NCBI RefSeq assembly: GCF_021028995.1
Contig: NZ_JAJJZG010000004.1
Location: 124,001-188,000 of the forward strand
From: Halobacterium sp. KA-4
GTDB lineage: Archaea > Halobacteriota > Halobacteria > Halobacteriales > Halobacteriaceae
Reading direction: 5' to 3'
DNA: 64,000 nucleotides
Position numbers and translations under genes: made by a program. A model generated the notes under the pieces. The model was not told where the DNA came from. It saw nothing but the letters and a program-made list of their open reading frames with translations, and did no database searches. The stretch's first letter is position 1. Each line of letters starts with the position of its first letter. Below, piece after piece: positions 43,601 to 52,928 of the stretch.

Positions 43601-45469
43601 ATGACCGAGTTCGACTATGACGAGCTGGGACTCGTCGCCGGGCTGGAAATCCACCAGCAACTGGACACGGCGACGAAGCTGTTCTGCGAGTGCCCGACGG
43701 AACTCCGCGAGCCCGAGGAGGCCGAGCGTACGTTCACGCGCTACCTCCACCCAACGCGCTCCGAATTGGGCGAAATCGACGAGGCCGCCCTCGAAGAGAG
43801 CAAGGTCGAACGGGAGTTCGAGTACCTCGCGTACGACACAACGTGTCTCGTCGAGGAAGACGACGAACCACCCCACCGTCTCGACGAGGAAGCCCTCGGC
43901 ACGGCGCTGGAAATCACGCAACTGCTGGACATGGACCCGGTCGACCGCGCGCACGTGATGCGGAAGGTCGTCATCGACGGGTCGAACACCTCTGGGTTCC
44001 AGCGGTCAACGCTCCTCGCCCACGACGGCGAAATCGAGACCAGCGAGGGTCCTGTCGGCATCGAGGACCTGATGCTCGAAGAGGAGTCCGCCCAGCGTGT
44101 GGAGGAACGCGAGGGCGGCGTGCAGTTCTCGCTGGACCGCCTCGGCATTCCGCTCGTTGAGATTGGCACGAAGCCGGACATCTCGACGCCCGAGCAGGCA
44201 CTGGAGGCCGCCGAGCGCATCGGGATGTTGCTGCGCTCGACGGGGAAGGTCAAGCGCGGGCTCGGGACGATTCGCCAGGACGTCAACGTCTCCATCGCGG
44301 AGGGCGCGCGCGTGGAGATGAAGGGCGTTCAGAGCCTCGGCGACATCGACGACCTGGTGCGCGAGGAGGTCCGTCGACAGGTCGAACTCGTGGACATCGC
44401 CGACGAACTCCAAGATAGAGACGCCAGCGTCGGCGATACGCAGGACGTCTCCGACGTCTTCGCCGAGACGGGATCGGGCGTCATTCGGGGCGCGCTAGAT
44501 GCTGACGGCGTCGTCTATGCGGTTCCCTTGTACGGCTTCGACGGGCTGGTCGGCCGCGAAGTCCAGGAGGGCCGCCGGCTTGGCACGGAGTTCTCCGACC
44601 ACGCCAAGCGCCACGGCGCGGGCGGCCTCTTCCACACGGACGAACTGCCGGCGTACGGCGTCACCGAGGACGAAGTCGAAGCGCTTCGGGAGGCAGTCGG
44701 CGCGGACGAGAACGACGCGGTCGCCATCGTCGCGGACGAGCCGTCGGTGGCGACGGGCGCTATCGATGCGGTTGCGGAGCGTGCGGAGACGGCCATTGAG
44801 GGTGTCCCGGAGGAGACACGCGGCGCGAACGACGACGGCACGTCGGAGTACCTGCGGCCGCTGCCGGGCGCGGCGCGGATGTACCCCGAAACGGACGTGC
44901 CGCCCGTCGACCCCGACCCCTCGGAGGTCGAACCGCCGGAGCTGTTGACGGAAAAGGTCGAGCGGTACCAGGAGGACTACGACCTCGATGCGGGGCTCGC
45001 CGAGCAGGTCGCGTACGGCCGGCGGTGGCCGCTGTTCGAGGAGCGCGTCGAGGCCGGCGTGGATGCGACGCTCGCTGCGCAGACCTTGGAGTCGACGGTG
45101 ACGGAGTTGCGCCGCGACGACGTACCCGTCGAGAATCTCACCGACGACCACTTCCGCGGCGTGCTGGACCTCGTGGCGGAGGGCGAGCTCGCCCAGGAGG
45201 GGGTTCCGGAGCTGTTGGCGGCGCTGGCCGAGCAGCCCGACCGGGAAGCCGCCGTCCTCGCGGAGGATCTCGGGCTCGGCTCCGCGGGTGAGGACGAAGT
45301 CCGCGAGGCGGTCGTGGAGGTCGTTGAACGGAACAGCGACCAGGTCGAGGAGGAAGGGATGGGCGCGTTCTCTGGGCTGATGGGTGAGTGCATGGGGGCG
45401 CTCCGCGGGAAGGCGGACGGTGACCTCGTCAGTGAGGTGCTGCGCGAGGAGATTCAGAAGCGCGCCTGA
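43601..45469 (+). CDS. gatE: Glu-tRNA(Gln) amidotransferase subunit E
   Basis: A 622-aa subunit of the archaeal GatDE enzyme, which converts misacylated Glu-tRNA-Gln to Gln-tRNA-Gln. The kinase-like GatB-type domain has GLEIHQQLDTATKLFC, VSIAEGARVEMKG and the HVMRKVVIDGSNTSGFQR loop. An inserted AspRS-like GAD domain (around residues 300-420) separates it from the tRNA-binding helical tail, ending EEGMGAFSGLMGECMGALRGKA. The length is normal. GatD is not in this window. Its stop directly abuts that of the convergent Lrp gene. Confidence 0.96.
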   Translation: MTEFDYDELGLVAGLEIHQQLDTATKLFCECPTELREPEEAERTFTRYLHPTRSELGEIDEAALEESKVEREFEYLAYDTTCLVEEDDEPPHRLDEEALGTALEITQLLDMDPVDRAHVMRKVVIDGSNTSGFQRSTLLAHDGEIETSEGPVGIEDLMLEEESAQRVEEREGGVQFSLDRLGIPLVEIGTKPDISTPEQALEAAERIGMLLRSTGKVKRGLGTIRQDVNVSIAEGARVEMKGVQSLGDIDDLVREEVRRQVELVDIADELQDRDASVGDTQDVSDVFAETGSGVIRGALDADGVVYAVPLYGFDGLVGREVQEGRRLGTEFSDHAKRHGAGGLFHTDELPAYGVTEDEVEALREAVGADENDAVAIVADEPSVATGAIDAVAERAETAIEGVPEETRGANDDGTSEYLRPLPGAARMYPETDVPPVDPDPSEVEPPELLTEKVERYQEDYDLDAGLAEQVAYGRRWPLFEERVEAGVDATLAAQTLESTVTELRRDDVPVENLTDDHFRGVLDLVAEGELAQEGVPELLAALAEQPDREAAVLAEDLGLGSAGEDEVREAVVEVVERNSDQVEEEGMGAFSGLMGECMGALRGKADGDLVSEVLREEIQKRA

Positions 45470-45955
45470 CTATTCGTCGGCCAGTTCTTCGAGCAGCGTC
45501 TCCAGTTCGTAGCTCTGGAGCGGGCGTTGGGTGTCTTTCTGTCGGGCGATGACGAACGTGGAGTTCGTGCGGTCGACTTCGGGGATGGCTTCGAAGTCGG
45601 AGATGAGGCGTTCGACGTCGTCGGAGTGTGGGAGGCGTGCGAGCACCATGAAGTCGGTTTCGCCCATCGTGAAGAACGTCTGCGTGACGCCTTCGACGCC
45701 GCTGATTTTCTCGCCGACGTCTTCGTAGCTGCCCTCGTAGGAGGTGAGGACTTCGAGGACGACTGTCACGCCGAGGCCGAGTTCGTCGAGGTCGAGGTCG
45801 TAGAGGTCGTTCTCGACGACGCCCTGTTCGCGGAGGTTGTTGAGGCGGTAGTGGATAGTAGAGACGGGGATGTCGGTCTCCTCGTGGAGTTCCTCGGGGC
45901 TGCCGGTGCCGAGGTCGGAGATGGCTTTCAGGAGGCGTACGTCGCGTTCGTCCAT
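45470..45955 (-). CDS. Lrp/AsnC-family transcription regulator
   Basis: A 161-aa regulator. The N-terminal winged helix-turn-helix is DERDVRLLKAISDLGTGSPE..., with recognition-helix segment PVSTIHYRLNNLREQG. The C-terminal alpha-beta ligand-binding (RAM) domain runs from about residue 68 (VTVVLEVLTSYEGSYE). Such proteins respond to amino acids. The ATG at 45955 is preferred because a TATA-like CTTATC (minus strand, 45981-45986) lies about 28 bases upstream; the ATG at 45967 would be too close. It diverges from the EamA gene, whose promoter carries a palindrome. Confidence 0.9.
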   Translation of the reverse strand: MDERDVRLLKAISDLGTGSPEELHEETDIPVSTIHYRLNNLREQGVVENDLYDLDLDELGLGVTVVLEVLTSYEGSYEDVGEKISGVEGVTQTFFTMGETDFMVLARLPHSDDVERLISDFEAIPEVDRTNSTFVIARQKDTQRPLQSYELETLLEELADE

Positions 45956-46075
45956 GCCTGTCGGCATCGATAGGCGCGAGGATAAGCCTGTGGGAGTCGG
46001 CTACAACGTCCCCGGGAGAGGTTTGGCAGCGACACTAATGAACGACCGTTATATTGCTCTGTGAACTACCAACGG

Positions 46076-46095
46076 AGTCTTCTTTGAAGAAAACT
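46076..46095. promoter_or_regulatory. Near-perfect 20-bp palindrome upstream of the EamA promoter
   Basis: The sequence reads AGT, one base, TTCTT, a two-base centre, AAGAA, one base, ACT. Both outer and inner arms match exactly, and only one base pair is mismatched. It ends directly against the TATA/BRE region at 46096. Its position is right for an operator, and the divergent Lrp regulator is the obvious candidate binder, though this is not shown. Confidence 0.5.
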
Positions 46096-46106
46096 CTAAT
46101 ATATCT
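46096..46106 (+). promoter_or_regulatory. TATA box of the EamA transporter gene
   Basis: CTAATATATCT is centred about 25 bases before the ATG at 46125. It matches a strong archaeal TATA element, and the operator-like palindrome lies immediately upstream. Confidence 0.65.
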
Positions 46107-46124
46107 CTGGCTGTTTGTAGAAAT

Positions 46125-47057
46125 ATGAGCTACCGACGTCCCCGGTTGGGCGTCTCCCCCGCGGCCGTGATGTTCCTCGCGCTCGCCGCCATCTGGGGGA
46201 CTTCGTTCCCAGCCATCGAAATCGGGCTGCACACCGTACCAGCCCTCTCGTTCGCCGCCATCAGGTACAGCCTCGCAGGTCTCATCATTCTCGGATACGC
46301 CGCCTACGCCACCGACCGCTGGCGCCCCCGCGGCACCGAGGAGTGGCTCGCGGTCAGCGTCGCTGGCCTCCTCGTCATCGCCGTCTACCACGGCCTGCTG
46401 TACCTCGGCGAACTCCGCGTCTCCGGCGCCGTCGCGGCCATCGTTGTCAGCCTCTCGCCCGTGCTCACCGCCGGGCTGGCCGCCATCCTCCTTGACAGCG
46501 ACATCGACCTCGTCGAAGGCCTCGGCCTATTTGCCGGATTCGCCGGCGTCGTCATCGTCGCCTCACCCGGCGGCGGTGGCACCGACCTGCTCGGCGTCGC
46601 GCTCGTCTTCGGCGGTGCCGTCGCGTTCGCGCTCGGCGCCGTCCTCGCGCGCCCGCTCTCGACGGACCTCCCCGTCGAGACGATGGAAGCGTGGGCGATG
46701 CTGCTCGGAGCCGCCGTCCTCTGGATTGGCGCGGGCGCCCGCGGTGAGTCCCTCGTCGGCGTCGAGTGGACGCTCCCCGCGCTCGCCAGCCTCGCGTACC
46801 TCACGCTGGTCGCGGGCTGCATCGGCTTCCTACTGTACTTCGAACTCCTCGACCGCATCGGCGCGACAGAACTCCACCTCGTCGGCTACCTCGAACCCGT
46901 CGTCGCCGCGCTGATGGCGTGGGCGCTGCTCGGACAGGTCGTCGACTCGCAGGCACTCGCAGGCTTCGCAGCCATCTTTGTCGGATTCGCTCTGCTCGAG
47001 CGCGACGTCCTCTTCGAAGCGGCCGTCACCACCGCCGACGCCGTCCGCTCCCACTAG
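46125..47057 (+). CDS. EamA/DMT-family transporter
   Basis: A 310-aa membrane protein with ten helices in two EamA repeats. The first repeat has LALAAIWGTSFPAIEIGL and the AAIRYSLAGLIIL segment; the second begins LGVALVFGGAVAFALGAVLARPLS. Such proteins export amino acids, nucleosides or other metabolites. It diverges from an Lrp-type regulator, and this pairing hints at amino acid export. The start is fixed by the TATA box. It precedes the MaoC gene by 48 bases on the same strand. Confidence 0.87.
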   Translation: MSYRRPRLGVSPAAVMFLALAAIWGTSFPAIEIGLHTVPALSFAAIRYSLAGLIILGYAAYATDRWRPRGTEEWLAVSVAGLLVIAVYHGLLYLGELRVSGAVAAIVVSLSPVLTAGLAAILLDSDIDLVEGLGLFAGFAGVVIVASPGGGGTDLLGVALVFGGAVAFALGAVLARPLSTDLPVETMEAWAMLLGAAVLWIGAGARGESLVGVEWTLPALASLAYLTLVAGCIGFLLYFELLDRIGATELHLVGYLEPVVAALMAWALLGQVVDSQALAGFAAIFVGFALLERDVLFEAAVTTADAVRSH

Positions 47058-47105
47058 TCGAAATCGTCCCCAACAGATATCGCAGTTCATTTCGAACCCC
47101 TCGAC

Positions 47106-47558
47106 GTGACCGTCTACTTCGAAGACCTCGACGAGGGTGACGTCCTCGAATTCGGCACGTACGACGTCACCGAGGACGAAATCGTGGAGTTCGCCAAGCG
47201 CTACGACCCACAGTGGTTCCACACGCAGCCCGAGCGCGCTCGCGAGGAGTCGCACTTCGGCGACCTCGCGGCGTCTGGCTGGCACACCTGTGCGATGGCG
47301 ATGCGGCTCGTCGTCGACGGCCACTACAGTGAGGCTGCCGGCCTCGGTGCGCTCGGCATCGAGGAACTCCGCTGGCCGAATCCGACCGCCCCGGGTGACT
47401 CGCTGTCGGTCACCGTCGAAATCACGGAAACACGACGCTCCGAGAGCGACCCGAGCCGTGGCATCGTCACGCTTGACCACACCGTCACCGACCAAGACGG
47501 CGAAGTCAAACTGGAGATGCGGCCGACGGTGATGTACGCGTGCCGAAACACCGAGTGA
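47106..47558 (+). CDS. MaoC-like hot-dog dehydratase
   Basis: A 150-aa single hot-dog domain. The pattern TVYFEDLDEGDVLEFG, then EIVEFAKRYDPQWFHTQPERA with the catalytic Asp and His of (R)-specific enoyl-CoA hydratases, and GLGALGIEELRWPNPTAPGD, is typical of MaoC dehydratases. The CoA thioester substrate is unknown. The GTG start lies 48 bases after the transporter stop; a TATA-like element near 47081-47090 could serve it. Confidence 0.87.
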   Translation: MTVYFEDLDEGDVLEFGTYDVTEDEIVEFAKRYDPQWFHTQPERAREESHFGDLAASGWHTCAMAMRLVVDGHYSEAAGLGALGIEELRWPNPTAPGDSLSVTVEITETRRSESDPSRGIVTLDHTVTDQDGEVKLEMRPTVMYACRNTE

Positions 47559-47586
47559 CGGCCCGAACACAGTCGAATAGAGGAAT

Positions 47587-47618
47587 AGGTAGAATAGCCG
47601 AGTGAGGTAGAATAGCCG
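47587..47618. repeat. Pair of 14-nt direct repeats
   Basis: AGGTAGAATAGCCG occurs at 47587-47600 and 47605-47618. They sit between the convergent MaoC and transducer genes. Related GAATAG groups precede them. No function is evident. Confidence 0.7.
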
Positions 47619-47641
47619 CAAAGGGAATGGCCGCGTTTCAG

Positions 47642-49536
47642 TTAACGGCTGTCTGTCTGTGCGGCGCTGACCTCGAAGTTCCCCAGTAACGCCTGGAGCT
47701 GTTCGGCCTGCTCGCTGAGCGACGTGACGTTCGTGCTCACACGAGACATCGACGCGGCCTGCTCGGCGGCAGCCGTGGACGCGTCGTCGCTCTCCCCGGC
47801 CGTCGCGCGACTGATGTCCGCGACCTCCTCGACCATCGACACCGCTTCTTCAGTGCTTGCAGCCTGGTCGTCCGTCGTCGCACTGATCTCCTGGATGCCG
47901 GTGTCGGTCTCCTCGGCGTTCTCCGCCACCTGCCCGAACGCGTCGACGGCCTCCTGGACGGCATTGATGCCTTCCTGCATCGACTGCTCGGCCGCCTGCG
48001 CGTCCTCTACCGCGGACGCCGTCTGCGATTGGGTCTCTTCGATTCGGGATTCGATGTCGTTCGCGGACTCGCGGGTCGCCTCGGCTAACTGCTTGACCTC
48101 GTTAGCGACGACGGCGAACCCGTCTCCCTCCGCGCCAGCGCGGGCGGCCTCGATGTTCGCGTTCAGCGCGAGCATGTTCGTCTGGTCGGCGACGTTGCCG
48201 ATGAGGTCGACGATGTCCCCGATTTCGGCCATCTGCTCGTCGAGCGCTTCGACGTTCTCGACGGTCGAGGCTATCGCCGTCTGGACCGCTCGGGACTCCT
48301 CGATTGCCTGCTCGGCGGTCGCCTCGCCTTCATCGGCGATTCTGGCCGTCTCGTGAGAGCGGTCGGCGACGGTTTCGGCGGACGCCGCGACCTCCTCGAC
48401 GGCCGCCGACAGGTTCGTCATCTCCCCGGAGACGGTTTCGAGCATCTCCCGCTGTTCGTTCGCGCCGCGGGAAATCTCGCGAATCGACTCGCTGGTTTCC
48501 TCACTGGCCTGTTCGGCGTCGCCAGCGTCCGTGACTGCGTCCCCGCTGGCGGCCGCGACCTCGTCGGCGAACGACTGAATCTCGCGCATCGCTGGCTCCG
48601 TCTCGTCCATCATCCCGTTGAACGCGCGCGCAATCTCCCGCATCGCGTCGCTGTCGGCGTCTAACCGCACGCCGAGGTCGCCGTCGGCCGCCCGCTCCAT
48701 CGCCGCGCTGTACGCGTCCGCGTCGGCTTCGAGGTTCGCGTACAACTGCTGGACTTCCTCCTTGCGGGCTTCGGCCGCGGCTTCCGCCTCCTCGGCTTGT
48801 GCTCGCGCGCGCGTTCGAGTTCCGCCTGCTTCTCCTCTAAGTCCTCCACTTCCTCGGTCTTCGCGCGTGCTTCTGCGAGTTGGGCCCGAGCCTCTTCGCG
48901 GGAACGCTCGGTGGACTGCCAGTGCGACAGCAGCGCGCCCGCCAGCAACAGGACGAACGCCGCGTGGATGAACGACCACGCCCACGGGTTGTTGATGCCC
49001 GCGGCGTGGTTGTAGACGCGACTCGGGTCTATCGTCCCGAAGTAGCCGTGCTGGATACCGACGTACGCGATGCCGAGCGCGAACGGAACCCAGTCCTCGT
49101 AGACGGCGACGACCGCCATCACGACGAAGAAGTGGAAGTGCGCCTCGATGTAGCCGCCCGAGAAGTGGACGAGGAACGCCGACGTCGTCGCTAATCCCAT
49201 CGTCGCGAGCGCGGTTCGTGTGCGCCGTCCGAACCACGGGAGCGCTGCGAGCACGCCGAATGCCACGACGACGCCGACTTCGAGGAGAACCGTGGTCAAC
49301 GGGAGTTCGGGTATCGCCGCACCCGTTATTGGCTCGGTCCCCTCGTAGGTGCCGAGCAACACGAGAAACGGCACGTGTGCCGCGAGGAACACGAGCACGT
49401 TCCGGTGGCGGCTCCGCCACGTCTCGTCGGGAATCGTGTCGCCGCTCGGTGTGTACCTGACGACGTCACGAAACGCTCGCTCCCACCGCTGCCCCCACGA
49501 CTGGTCGACCCCCGGACTGCTCGTAGCCCCTGACAT
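47642..49536 (-). pseudogene. Chemotaxis-type transducer (MCP) with a CG-repeat frameshift
   Basis: A methyl-accepting transducer. Residues 1-205 carry about six membrane helices with a His-rich stretch ([16 protein letters not shown], later GIQHGYFG), a sensor type seen on other signal proteins. A coiled coil, HAMP-like linker and classical MCP tip follow, with [30 protein letters not shown]. At 48804-48813 five CG units put the two halves in different frames; four units would restore a continuous 630-aa protein reading [14 protein letters not shown]. Start ATG 49536. It is either a real frameshift, a slippage site or a sequencing error. No CheW or other Che gene is nearby. Confidence 0.85.
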
Positions 49537-49669
49537 AACACGGAAGAATCTGTCCTAGGTGAAAAGCACTCGTTCCGCACTATCACGCGCTATAATCGGC
49601 GTTCGTGCCGGAGACGTCCGTCTCCCACCGTCGCAAGCTTTTTTCGCGTTAGTACAGTCGCCTACCAGT

Positions 49670-50392
49670 ATGGCTGGTCGCCCTCGCTGGTCCCTCTCTG
49701 CGGTCGCACTTGTTGCCCTCCTCGTCCTCGCCGGTTGCTCCGGTCTGCCCACGACCGACCAACAGCCGTCGGCGCCCGAGACGACAGTAGAGAACTTCTC
49801 GTACCCGACGGGGTGGTCGCAGGACGGAATTACGGACCTCAACAGTGCGATGGCGACGCACTACGACACCGTCGAGAACGCCTCCCGGACGACCCGGCTC
49901 GTCATCACCAACGACGACGGGAATCGAACGGTCGTCAGGACGGTCGACGTGGACGCGGGCACCGGATCGATACGGTTCTGGGACACGACGCTCGGCTCCT
50001 ACAGGTACGCGTACTACAGTTCCGAGGGTGTTTTCGAGTACAATCCGGCGACCGAGGAGGTAGAGCGGCAGCCCGACGAGAACTGGACGACGGCCGACGT
50101 CGCGCTGACGGCCGGGCTAGAGAGACCGCTCAGGAGCCTCGAACTGAACGCCACGACGACGATCACGGCCGAAGGAACGACGGCGGTCAGGTACGCGGTG
50201 ACCGGCATCACCGACCCGGATTCGGTCCCTTCGGACAACGCGAGCGGCTACGTCACCGTCTCGGAGGCGGGCTACGTCGCGTCGTACGACATCACGCGGG
50301 GCAACGACGAGTTCACGCGCCAGACGACGTACAATCTCTCCGAATTCGGTGACGCGACGGTGACGCGGCCATCCTGGCTGCCCGACGAGTGA
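49670..50392 (+). CDS. DUF7537-like haloarchaeal lipoprotein
   Basis: A 240-aa exported lipoprotein. The signal peptide ends in the lipobox LAGC with Cys23. The mature part is beta-rich with many N-x-T/S sequons, and starts with PTTDQQPSAPETTVENFSYP, then TGWSQDGITDLNSAMATHYD. The pattern resembles haloarchaeal DUF7537, which is often present in many copies per genome; function unknown. The ATG at 49670 follows a T-rich element (CTTTTTTCGCG, 49638-49648) by about 27 bases. Confidence 0.75.
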   Translation: MAGRPRWSLSAVALVALLVLAGCSGLPTTDQQPSAPETTVENFSYPTGWSQDGITDLNSAMATHYDTVENASRTTRLVITNDDGNRTVVRTVDVDAGTGSIRFWDTTLGSYRYAYYSSEGVFEYNPATEEVERQPDENWTTADVALTAGLERPLRSLELNATTTITAEGTTAVRYAVTGITDPDSVPSDNASGYVTVSEAGYVASYDITRGNDEFTRQTTYNLSEFGDATVTRPSWLPDE

Positions 50393-50420
50393 GCGACTGC
50401 GCGGCGTCCCGGCCGGGCCG

Positions 50421-51137
50421 CTACTCCATCTGGTTCTCGGCGCGCCGCATGAGTCCGAGGACCGTGTTGATTTCGCGGCCCGTCGGGTGGGTGCGGCCGA
50501 CCATCCGGCGGAGCATCCGCATCACTTTGTCGCGTTTCTCCTCGGGGTAGTCGATTTCCGCGAGGAACGCCTCGGCGTGGTCGTAGAAGCGCTCGATTTC
50601 CTCTTCCTCGGCGCGGTGGCGCTCGACGTCCGGCAGTTGGGTCTCGTTCATCGCGAGGTCCCGGAGTTCGTACAGCGAGACGGTGGCGGCCTGCCCGAGG
50701 TTCATGACGGGGTAGTCGTGGGAGGCAGGAATCGACGCCACTTCGTCGATTTGCGCGAGTTCGTCGTTCGTCAGGCCGACGCGCTCGCGGCCGAACACCA
50801 GCGCCGTGTTCGACTCGACGTCCGCGAGGCTCTCGGAGAGTTCCGCGGGCGTGCGGAACGGGAAGCGCACGTGCTTGGTGGCGTCCTCGTTCGTGATGGC
50901 GGTGAAGCCGACGGTGTGGAACTCCGACGTGAGGTCCTCGAAGGAGAGTTCGCGGGCGTTCGGGAGCACGTCCTCGCGGGCCTGGCCCGCGAAGCCGTAG
51001 GCTTCGGAGTCTCGGCCGAGGTACGGCGGGTCCACGAGCAGGAGGTCCTCGAAGCCGAAGTTCTTCATCGCCCGCGCGATGGTGCCGACGTTCCCGGATG
51101 TCTTGGCGTCGACGACGGCGACGGCTGGCTTACTCAT
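50421..51137 (-). CDS. trmJ: tRNA (cytidine/uridine-2'-O-)-methyltransferase TrmJ
   Basis: A 238-aa SPOUT-fold methyltransferase that adds a 2'-O-methyl group at position 32 of tRNA. The knot segments are VAVVDAKTSGNVGTIARAMKN at the start, NTALVFGRERVGLTNDEL, and VMNLGQAATVSLYELRDLAM near the end of the domain. A C-terminal helical extension is the usual dimerisation part. The start ATG at 51137 overlaps the upstream hypothetical gene by eight bases. Confidence 0.93.
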   Translation of the reverse strand: MSKPAVAVVDAKTSGNVGTIARAMKNFGFEDLLLVDPPYLGRDSEAYGFAGQAREDVLPNARELSFEDLTSEFHTVGFTAITNEDATKHVRFPFRTPAELSESLADVESNTALVFGRERVGLTNDELAQIDEVASIPASHDYPVMNLGQAATVSLYELRDLAMNETQLPDVERHRAEEEEIERFYDHAEAFLAEIDYPEEKRDKVMRMLRRMVGRTHPTGREINTVLGLMRRAENQME

Positions 51138-51687
51138 CGCTCGTGGGGTAGTCGGCGTCCAGGTCGAGGTCGAGTTCGTCGGCGTCCTCGATTTCCGGCC
51201 GGAGGTCGATGCCGGCCTGTTCGTCCTCGGGCAACTCGACGTTGTGAATCTCGGGGTCCGGGATGTCCGGATTCGGCGTTTGCTCGGGGTCGGTAGCGAC
51301 GTGCTCGGGGCCGTCGTACCACTCCGGCGAGCGCTCGCCGTCCGCGAACCACTCGCGGAATGCCTCCTGGAGTTCTTCGGTGCCGCGGTACTGCTCGCCG
51401 CCGGCTTCGAGGAACCAGTAGTAGAAGTCGACCTCGTGTTCGGCGCACAGCAGGACTTCAGCGCGGGGTTCGCCGTACACCGCAGCGGGCGTGTTCCGCG
51501 ACGTATCGTCGTCGCCGTGGAGGAGATAGCAGGCGTCACACGGCCGGTCCATCAGCGCCGGTAGTCGCTGCAGGCGCGCGCTGGCGTCGTCGGGCATCTC
51601 GTCGAAGTCTCGGTAGTCGCCGTGCTCGTCGAAGACCTCGTCCTCGTCGAAGCGCCACCCCCGGAAGCCGATGCTCACCTTGCTCAT
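51130..51687 (-). CDS. Conserved haloarchaeal protein with CxxC/CxxH cluster
   Basis: A 185-aa very acidic protein. The middle holds RPCDACYLLHGDDD and, 30 residues later, EVLLCAEHEVDFYYWFLEAGG, a likely four-ligand metal site. The C-terminal 60 residues are low-complexity, rich in Asp, Glu and Pro. No known family is recognised. Its end overlaps the trmJ start by eight bases, so the two proteins are made together, which suggests a tRNA or RNA-related role, but this is only contextual. Confidence 0.75.
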   Translation of the reverse strand: MSKVSIGFRGWRFDEDEVFDEHGDYRDFDEMPDDASARLQRLPALMDRPCDACYLLHGDDDTSRNTPAAVYGEPRAEVLLCAEHEVDFYYWFLEAGGEQYRGTEELQEAFREWFADGERSPEWYDGPEHVATDPEQTPNPDIPDPEIHNVELPEDEQAGIDLRPEIEDADELDLDLDADYPTSDE

Positions 51688-51798
51688 TAGCGGCTCGTAG
51701 GCGGCCGACGTACAAAAGTCGCCTGAAGGCACCCGCGGGAGGCGGCCGCGAGCCCCGGAACCGATTCGCCTTTGAGCGCGGGGTCCCGCCTTCGAGGC

Positions 51799-52911
51799 AT
51801 GCAGACGGTCGACGCCGCCGGCCTCCAAATCGGAGACGACCACCCGCCCCGTATCATGGGCGTGTTGAACGTCTCGAAGGAATCGCCGTACGACCCCAGT
51901 GTCTTCGACGACCCCGACGAGGCGGCCGCGTACGTCGACGAGGAGCTCGTCGGCGAGGGCGCGGACATCGTCGACGTCGGCCTCGAATCCGCGAACAAGA
52001 AGTTCGACGTGCTCTCCCCCGAGCAGGAACTCGACCGGCTGGACACCGCCGTCGAGACCATCCAGCGCGTCGAGGGCGACGTGGTGTTCTCCATCGAGAC
52101 GCGGTACGCGGAGGTCGCCGACGAAGCACTGTCGCGTGGATTCGACATGGTCAACGACATCTGTGGGTTCGCCGACCCCGAGATGCCCGAGGTGTGTGAG
52201 GCCCACGACGCAGCCGTCGTGAAGATGGCGAGCCCGCCGGACCTCGAACGTCCCGGCGCAATCGAGGACGTGGATGACATCTACGACGCACTGACGCTGA
52301 ACGGGTTCACGGACAAGACTATCGTCGACCCGGCGTTCGGCGGGTGGAGCGAAGACAAGACGCTTGCAGACGACCGCGAGACGTTCGACCGCCTCCGAGA
52401 GTTCCGCGGGCACGGCTGTCCGATTCTCGTTTCCATCAATCGGAAGAACTTCCTCCGAGAGGTCGCCGACCGCTCCACGGAGGAGGCGCTCCCAGTCTCG
52501 CTGGCGGCGACGTCGATGGCTGTCGAACGCGGCGCACACATCGTCCGTACGCACGACGTCGCCGAAACGCGGGACGCTGCGCTCATCGGCTACGAGTTCC
52601 GCCGGGACCGCTACGACGCCGAGCGCGTCGAGGAACTGGACGTGACGACCGTTGCGGAGGCTGAGCGCCACGTGACGCGACTCGACGGCGACCTTGACGC
52701 TGCCGGCGACGCGGCGGCTCGCGCGTACGAGGTACACGGCCTCGATGGCGACGACCGCGCGGCACTGGCGGCCGAAGGCGTCGCCGTCACGGGGGAGGAT
52801 CCGACGTTCGTCGCGGCCCCAATTAGTGTGATTCAAGCGGCCGCGGACGAACTCGAATCCCCAGACGGCGTGCTGGGGGAGCTCACAGCGGCGTGGTCAA
52901 TTCGCACGTAA
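51799..52911 (+). CDS. folP: Dihydropteroate synthase
   Basis: A 370-aa TIM-barrel enzyme that joins a pterin diphosphate to p-aminobenzoate or a related aryl amine in folate synthesis. Diagnostic segments are PRIMGVLNVSKESPYD at the start, GADIVDVGLESANKKFD, DMVNDICGFADPEMP, FTDKTIVDPAFGGWSED and the C-terminal GAHIVRTHDVAETRDA. An extra acidic C-terminal stretch of about 90 residues is longer than in bacterial enzymes. The next gene, mptE, supplies an earlier step. Start is the ATG at 51799. Confidence 0.93.
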   Translation: MQTVDAAGLQIGDDHPPRIMGVLNVSKESPYDPSVFDDPDEAAAYVDEELVGEGADIVDVGLESANKKFDVLSPEQELDRLDTAVETIQRVEGDVVFSIETRYAEVADEALSRGFDMVNDICGFADPEMPEVCEAHDAAVVKMASPPDLERPGAIEDVDDIYDALTLNGFTDKTIVDPAFGGWSEDKTLADDRETFDRLREFRGHGCPILVSINRKNFLREVADRSTEEALPVSLAATSMAVERGAHIVRTHDVAETRDAALIGYEFRRDRYDAERVEELDVTTVAEAERHVTRLDGDLDAAGDAAARAYEVHGLDGDDRAALAAEGVAVTGEDPTFVAAPISVIQAAADELESPDGVLGELTAAWSIRT

Positions 52912-52928
52912 CGAGAAAACTTATACCG

